From VRUE01 sp035693025 (GTDB lineage: Bacteria; Actinomycetota; Thermoleophilia; Solirubrobacterales; 70-9), in assembly GCA_035693025.1 (NCBI GenBank), contig DASSHI010000033.1:1-37076 (forward strand): DNA of 37,076 nt, given 5' to 3'. Shown in pieces: positions 31,587 to 37,076 of the stretch. The notes beneath the pieces were generated by a model that was not told the DNA's origin, made no database searches, and worked only from the letters and a program-made list of their open reading frames with translations. Position 1 is the first letter of the stretch, and each line of letters opens with the position of its first letter. The translations under genes and the position numbers were made by a program.

Positions 31587-32421
31587 CTAGCGACGAACCG
31601 GAAAGCGGCGAGGCGGCGGTTTGCGCCTCGCCGCTGCCACGCGCGAGGCGCCGAAGCCGGCCACGGTCGCCAGCAGGGTGACCGTGAGGGCGACGAGGCG
31701 GCGGCCGAGGCGCTCGAAGCGCATCGTCTGCCAGCCTTCCTCGCGGGAGATCTCGGCCAGCGGAGGATCGGGATTGACCGCGACCGGGTGGCCGACCGCG
31801 CGCAGCATCGGCAGGTCCGAGAGCGAGTCCGAATACGCGTAGGACTCGGCCAGGTCGATCCCGTGCTCGGCGGCGAACGCCTCCATCGCCTCGACCTTGC
31901 CGCGGCCATAGACGAACGGCCCCTCGAAGCGGCCGGTAAAGGCGCCCTCTCCGTCCAGCTCGTAGCTGGTGCCGATCCCCGCCGTCCATGCCGAGCACGG
32001 CGGCGAGCAGCTCGACCACGCCGTTGCCGGCGGCGCTGACGATGAAGGTGGCGCGGCCGGCGTCCTGGTGGGCGTAGACCTCGTCGAGCATCTGCGGGTA
32101 GACGCGCGGCAGGATCGCCGCCATCACCTCCGGGTTCATCCGTTCGATCGAGCGCGCGGGGACGCCGGAGATCAGGTCCCGCGCCACGCGCAGCACATCG
32201 CTCGTGCGCTCGTCGGTCGTGCCGCGCAGGCGGTAGCGCAGGTGCTCCACCGCCCAGCTCGCCAGCTGACGGCGGCCGACGACCCCGTGCCGCGTCGCGA
32301 CGCGGGCGAACTGCATCCCACTCGACCCCGCCATCAGGGTCTTGTCCAGATCGAAGAAGGCAGCAGCGCGCTGCAAACCGTCGTCTGGCTTTGTCCTCGG
32401 TCGGTCGGCTTGGTCACGCAC
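31587..32421 (-). pseudogene. HAD-IB family phosphatase (SerB-like), interrupted by a +1 frameshift
   Basis: Two adjoining frames make one HAD-superfamily IB protein. The first part (from GTG 32421) has FFDLDKTLM (Asp24, Asp26) and FIVSAAGNGVVELLA; the second has the third motif YSDSLSDLPML and a C-terminal hydrophobic segment. They join at a run of four G on the coding strand (31977-31980). Removing one G restores MDGGIGTSYELDGEGAF, a normal HAD sequence. This is either a sequencing or assembly error or a real disruption; codon and amino-acid quality are intact on both sides. Related proteins dephosphorylate phosphoserine or lipid precursors; the substrate here is unknown. Confidence 0.85.
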
Positions 32422-32488
32422 AACTAGTGCGCTCCCGGCGCCGACCTCCCTGCGTCCGCGCCAGACTCGGTTTTCGCGCGCTGAGCCG

Positions 32489-33664
<1,176 letters not shown>

Positions 33665-33762
33665 TTTGACGGCCTTTCTGTCGTTTCTTGTGCCGGATCT
33701 CGGCTCGGACAGGGCCGTATGGCCCTCACCAGGGACGATAGCGAGCGCGAGGAGGAGGTAGC

Positions 33763-35226
33763 GTGAGCAACCGCATAGACTCGCCCGCTGTGAACGTAGG
33801 CGTCAGCCAGCAGAGCCCGACCGAGGTCGCCGCCGATCTCCTCCTCGCCGGCCTCTACGAGGGCGAGGAGCTGGCGCCCGAGCTGGCCGGCGCGCCGGGG
33901 GCTGCCGATGCCAAGAGCGCCTTCCAGAAGCTGGCGCTGCTGCGACCCGAGCGGCCGGCGCGGGTGCTCGTGGTCGGGCTTGGCAAGCGAGAGGACTCCG
34001 AACCTGAGCGGCTGAGGCTCGCCGCCGCGGTCGCGGCGAAGGAGGCGGGCAAGCTCGGCACCGCCTCGCTCGCCTGGCTGCTCCCCGAGTCCGACGACCC
34101 CTCGGCAACCGCCGCGGCGATCGTCACCGGCACGATCCTCGCCGACTATCGCTTCGACCGCTTCCGCAGCAGCGACCCGAGCGAGCCTCCCCCACCGCGG
34201 ATCGAGTCGCTCGCCGTCGTCGGACCGGCCGAGATCGCCCCGGCGGCCGAGGCCGCCCGCATCTGCGCCGAGGCTCAGAACCGGGCTCGCGACCTGCAGA
34301 GCCTGCCCTCGAACGTCGCCACCCCGTCCTTCCTCGCCCGGCGGGCGGAGGAGCTCGCCGGCCAGCACGACGCGGTCGGCGCCGAGGTGCTCGGCCGCGA
34401 GGAGATCGCCGCCAAGGCGATGGGCGGCCTCGTCGCCGTCAGCCAGGGAACGGCGGAGGAGCCGAAGCTGATCGTGCTGCGCTACGAAGGCGGCGGCTCC
34501 GGTCCAACGCTCGGCTTCGTCGGCAAGGGGGTCACCTTCGACACGGGCGGGATCTCCCTGAAGCCGTCGGCCTCGATGCACGAGATGAAGATGGACATGT
34601 CGGGCGCCGCGGCGGTCCTCGAGGCGGTCGGCGCGATCGCCGAGCTGGGCCTGCCGCTGAACCTGATCGCCGTCGTTCCCTCGACCGAGAACATGCCGTC
34701 GGGCACCGCGATCAAGCCCGGCGACGTGATCACGCAATACAACGGCAAGACCGTCGAGGTCAACAACACCGACGCGGAGGGCCGCCTGATCCTCGCCGAC
34801 GCGCTCGCCTACGCGGTCGAGCTCGGCGCCGAGCGGATCATCGACCTGGCGACCCTGACCGGCGCGGTGCTGGTCGCCCTCGGCTCGACCTACGCCGCGG
34901 TGATCTCCAACGACGACGACCTCGCCGGCGAGGTCGAGCGGGCGGGCAGGACGACCGGCGAGCTGGTCTGGCGCCTCCCCCTCCACGCGGAGTACAAGGA
35001 CCTGACCCGGGGCACCGTCGCCGACCTCACCAACGCCTCGGCGAAACGCAAGGCGGGCACGATCTACGCCGGCTCCTTCCTCGAGGAGTTCGTCGGCGAG
35101 ACCCCCTGGGCCCACCTCGACATCGCCGGGACCGCCTGGGACGTCGGCCGCGCCTATACCGGCAGCGACGCCAGCGGCTTCGGCGTCCGTCTCCTGGTCG
35201 AGCTCGCGCGCGAGCTCTCGGCCTGA
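33763..35226 (+). CDS. pepA: Leucyl aminopeptidase (M17 family)
   Basis: Two-metal cytosolic aminopeptidase that trims N-terminal residues from peptides. The 487 residues have the divergent N-domain and a conserved catalytic domain: VGKGVTFDTGGISLKPS, MKMDMSGAAAVL, the M17 signature NTDAEGRL and ATLTGAVLVALG. The metal ligands and the catalytic Lys/Arg pair are visible in these blocks. Start GTG 33763 follows a GAGGAGG site at 5-nt spacing; a second GTG (33790, preceding NVGVSQQSP) is possible. It is followed by a 7-bp hairpin at 35253-35271. Confidence 0.94.
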   Translation: MSNRIDSPAVNVGVSQQSPTEVAADLLLAGLYEGEELAPELAGAPGAADAKSAFQKLALLRPERPARVLVVGLGKREDSEPERLRLAAAVAAKEAGKLGTASLAWLLPESDDPSATAAAIVTGTILADYRFDRFRSSDPSEPPPPRIESLAVVGPAEIAPAAEAARICAEAQNRARDLQSLPSNVATPSFLARRAEELAGQHDAVGAEVLGREEIAAKAMGGLVAVSQGTAEEPKLIVLRYEGGGSGPTLGFVGKGVTFDTGGISLKPSASMHEMKMDMSGAAAVLEAVGAIAELGLPLNLIAVVPSTENMPSGTAIKPGDVITQYNGKTVEVNNTDAEGRLILADALAYAVELGAERIIDLATLTGAVLVALGSTYAAVISNDDDLAGEVERAGRTTGELVWRLPLHAEYKDLTRGTVADLTNASAKRKAGTIYAGSFLEEFVGETPWAHLDIAGTAWDVGRAYTGSDASGFGVRLLVELARELSA

Positions 35227-35252
35227 GTCGCCGGGTAGTGCAGATCGGCGGC

Positions 35253-35271
35253 GATCTCCTCTTGGGAGATC
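35253..35271 (+). terminator. Hairpin downstream of pepA
   Basis: The stem GATCTCC/GGAGATC has 7 bp with a 5-nt loop, 26 nt past the pepA stop. It has no following U-tract, so termination would be of the tail-less kind. The rest of 35227-35351 shows nothing else recognisable. Confidence 0.35.
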
Positions 35272-35351
35272 GAGATCCGCGGCGCCCGGGGACGCTGGTG
35301 TCTTTGCCTGTGGATGAGCCTCATCGTGCGCCTCCAATCGGCGGTTCAACT

Positions 35352-35411
35352 CGGTTGCTTCAAGCAACCGTTGTCCCTCGACCCTAGCCCACTCGGTTGC
35401 TTGATGCAACC
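35352..35411. promoter_or_regulatory. Two operator-like inverted repeats upstream of the HxlR gene
   Basis: Site 1 (35352-35370) is CGGTTGCTTCAAGCAACCG, 9-bp arms around one base. Site 2 (35394-35410) is GGTTGCTTGATGCAACC, 6-bp arms around five bases. Both begin with TCGGTTGCTT, are 42 bp apart (four helical turns), and lie just before the regulator's ATG. They are likely autoregulatory sites; a third similar sequence precedes the aldehyde dehydrogenase. Confidence 0.75.
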
Positions 35412-35432
35412 TTGTGTGCGAAGATCACTCTG

Positions 35433-35918
35433 ATGCTGCGCAGCGACTACCCGGGCCAGGTCTGCTCGATCGCCAAGGCGCTCGAGGTGGTCGGGGAGCG
35501 CTGGAGCCTGCTGATCGTCCGCGACGTGATGAACGGCAACCGCCGCTTCGGCGAGCTGCAACGCAGCCTCGGCGTCGCCCGCAACGTCCTCTCTGCCCGC
35601 TTGCAGCGCCTGGTCGAGGAGGACATCCTCGAACGGCGTGCCTACCAGTCGAGCCCCGCGCGCTACGAGTACTTCCTCACCGACAAGGGCCTCGACCTCT
35701 GGCCGGCGCTGATCGCCCTGCTCGCCTGGGGCGACCGCCACTCCCCCGAGCCCGACGGCCCGCCGATGCTCGTCGTCCACAAGGAGTGCGGCGGCGAGAT
35801 CAGCGACCGCGGCATCTGCCGGCGCTGTGGCGAGCTCCTCCACGCCCGCGACGCCCGCGCCCTGCCCGGTCCCGGCGCCACCGGCGAAGCGCTCACCGCC
35901 GTAGCCCACCGCCGATAG
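35433..35918 (+). CDS. HxlR family transcriptional regulator with C-terminal Cys-rich tail
   Basis: A 161-residue winged-helix regulator. It opens with the HxlR signature CSIAKALEVVGERWSLLIVRD (Cys11 onward, given here in two parts: CSIAKALEVV and GERWSLLIVRD), followed by RFGELQRSLGVARNVLSARL (recognition helix). Cys11 is at the position of the redox-sensing cysteine of YodB/HypR-type members. After the HTH, residues 113-140 hold a possible small zinc ribbon (VVHKECGGE...GICRRCGELL: Cys119, Cys129, Cys132 plus His116). ATG 35433 is chosen over an upstream TTG that lies inside operator site 2. It probably controls itself and the following aldehyde dehydrogenase. Confidence 0.9.
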   Translation: MLRSDYPGQVCSIAKALEVVGERWSLLIVRDVMNGNRRFGELQRSLGVARNVLSARLQRLVEEDILERRAYQSSPARYEYFLTDKGLDLWPALIALLAWGDRHSPEPDGPPMLVVHKECGGEISDRGICRRCGELLHARDARALPGPGATGEALTAVAHRR

Positions 35919-35924
35919 AGAACG

Positions 35925-35950
35925 ATTTGGGGGTCTATAGACCCCCAAAT
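35925..35950. repeat. Perfect 26-bp palindrome between HxlR gene and aldehyde dehydrogenase
   Basis: ATTTGGGGGTCTA (35925-35937) is followed directly by its reverse complement (35938-35950), with no spacer. It begins 6 nt after the HxlR stop. As RNA it gives a strong G-C hairpin without a U-tract; as DNA it could be a dimeric-protein site. Confidence 0.85.
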
Positions 35951-35963
35951 GCTTCAATCAACC
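35949..35963 (+). promoter_or_regulatory. Third HxlR-type site before the aldehyde dehydrogenase
   Basis: ATGCTTCAATCAACC matches the core of operator site 1 (TTGCTTCAAGCAACC) at 13 of 15 positions. It lies 34 bp before the dehydrogenase start, linking that gene to the regulator. Confidence 0.55.
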
Positions 35964-35997
35964 ATGATGGATTCGGTCAGCGACCAGGAGGAGCGAG

Positions 35998-37076
35998 ATG
36001 GCAACGGCGGCTGAGGTGCAAACGCGGGACAAGGTCTTCATCGGCGGCGAGTGGGTCGAGCCGCAGGGCGCCGAAACCCTCGAGGTGGTCAACTCGACCA
36101 CCGAGGAGGTCATGGCGACGATCCCGGCCTGCACGCCAGCCGACGCCGACCTCGCGGTGCGCGCCGCCCGCGACGCCTTCGACTCCTGGTCGCAGACCCC
36201 GCGCGAGGAGCGGGCCGGCTACCTCTCGGCGATCGCCGCCGGGCTCGGCGAGCGGGCCGAGGAGATCGCGGCGACGATCGCCCAGGAGCTGGGCATGCCG
36301 ATCAAGCTCAGCCAGATGATCCAGGTGGGCCTGCCGATCGGCCAGTTCGCGGCGATGCCGGGGCTGATGGAGGAAGTCGCCTGGGAAGAGGAGATCGGCA
36401 ACTCGCGCGTGCTGCGCGAGCCGGTCGGAGTGCTCGGCGCGATCACGCCCTGGAACTACCCCTTGAATCAGATCGCCGCCAAGGTCGCCCCCGCCCTGGC
36501 GGCAGGCTGCACCGTCGTGCTCAAGCCGAGCGAGATCGTGCCGCTCAACGCCTTCATCCTCGCCGAGGTGATCGAGGCCGTCGGCCTGCCGGCCGGCGCC
36601 TTCAACCTCGTCACCGGCACCGGCCCGGTCGTCGGCGAGGCGATCGCCGGCCACCCCGGCGTCGACATGGTCTCCTTCACCGGCTCGACCCGCGCCGGCC
36701 GCCGCGTCTCCGAGCTCGCCTCGGCGACGGTGAAGCCGGTCGCGATGGAGCTCGGCGGCAAGTCGCCGAACGTGATCCTCGACGACGCCGACCTGAGCAA
36801 GGCCGTGCCCGACGGGGTCGGCAAGTGCTACCTGAACTCCGGCCAGACCTGCAGCGCGCTGACGCGCATGCTCGTCCCGCGAGAGCAGCTCGAGGTCGCC
36901 GAGCAGATCGCCAAGGCGACCGCCGAGGCGTGGCAGGTCGGCGACCCGTTCGCCGAGGGCTCGAACCTCGGGCCGCTGGTCTCCGACACGCAGCGCGAGC
37001 GCGTCCGCGGCTACATCGAGAAGGGCGAGGCCGAGGGGGCGAAGCTGCTCACCGGCGGCGCCGCGGCCCCCGAGGG
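35998..37076 (+). CDS. NAD(P)-dependent aldehyde dehydrogenase family protein (partial, 3' end outside window)
   Basis: Oxidises an aldehyde to the carboxylic acid. The first 359 residues are present. Visible are FIGGEWVEP near the N-terminus, the cofactor motif TPWNYPLNQIAAKVAPALAA, LKPSE, FTGSTRAGRRV, MELGGKSPNVILDDAD with the general-base Glu, and NSGQTCSALTRM with the catalytic Cys. The start ATG 35998 follows an AGGAGG site. The substrate is unknown; an HxlR regulator upstream suggests induction by a reactive aldehyde or quinone (inference). The frame runs open to the window edge. Confidence 0.95.
   Translation, partial: MATAAEVQTRDKVFIGGEWVEPQGAETLEVVNSTTEEVMATIPACTPADADLAVRAARDAFDSWSQTPREERAGYLSAIAAGLGERAEEIAATIAQELGMPIKLSQMIQVGLPIGQFAAMPGLMEEVAWEEEIGNSRVLREPVGVLGAITPWNYPLNQIAAKVAPALAAGCTVVLKPSEIVPLNAFILAEVIEAVGLPAGAFNLVTGTGPVVGEAIAGHPGVDMVSFTGSTRAGRRVSELASATVKPVAMELGGKSPNVILDDADLSKAVPDGVGKCYLNSGQTCSALTRMLVPREQLEVAEQIAKATAEAWQVGDPFAEGSNLGPLVSDTQRERVRGYIEKGEAEGAKLLTGGAAAPE

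Overview
The window is very GC-rich, densely packed DNA, almost certainly chromosome from a high-GC actinobacterium. The gene block rpmE - DUF1385 - prfA - prmC - tsaC - glyA ... TagO/WecA-type transferase - atp operon suggests Thermoleophilia (Solirubrobacterales or relatives). That placement is inferred from gene order, a DUF559/AbiEi-type gene and GC bias; I ran no database search. No rRNA, tRNA, CRISPR array, prophage or intact insertion sequence is visible.

Layout. (1) 14-4378, minus strand: F1Fo ATP synthase genes atpI-like, atpB, atpE, atpF, atpH, atpA; the rest of the operon lies left of the window. (2) 4507-9412, minus: surface-polysaccharide genes (polyprenyl-phosphate sugar-1-P transferase, asparagine synthetase AsnB, a second sugar-phosphate transferase, a DUF354 glycosyltransferase-like protein), lying between the ATP synthase and translation blocks. 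(3) 9532-15538, mainly minus: glyA, tsaC, prmC, prfA, DUF1385 and rpmE, with a lysyl-oxidase-like secreted protein on the plus strand. (4) 15586-18466: a membrane GGDEF protein, a TetR regulator and a divergent alpha/beta hydrolase. (5) 18799-22831, minus, translationally coupled: a DegT aminotransferase, an unusual epimerase-glycosyltransferase fusion and a polysaccharide deacetylase. (6) 22883-33664: a DMT-type transporter, ETF-quinone oxidoreductase with EtfA and EtfB, a split acyl-CoA mutase whose active-site residues match isobutyryl-CoA mutase, a DUF559 gene inserted between its two subunits, a membrane protein, a frameshifted HAD hydrolase and a thiolase. (7) 33763-37076, plus: leucyl aminopeptidase, an HxlR regulator with operator-like repeats, and an aldehyde dehydrogenase cut by the window end.

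The genes in region 6 form an acyl-CoA catabolism and electron-transfer set. The mutase would isomerise isobutyryl-CoA and butyryl-CoA, thiolase would cleave acetoacyl-CoA, and electrons from acyl-CoA dehydrogenases (not in the window) would pass through EtfAB and ETF-QO to the quinone pool.

The most striking non-coding signal is a dispersed family of about 110-bp long-hairpin elements at 9420-9531, 13114-13226 and 18477-18583. Their stems differ by compensatory changes, while the two strands of a 12/8-nt internal loop are identical in all three copies. A fourth element (23823-23963) has the same geometry with unrelated outer stems. Each lies just 3' of a gene and before the next one on the same strand. 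Shorter perfect palindromes sit at several other same-strand junctions, and one lies inside a transporter coding sequence. I consider this element class the best candidate here for something undescribed.
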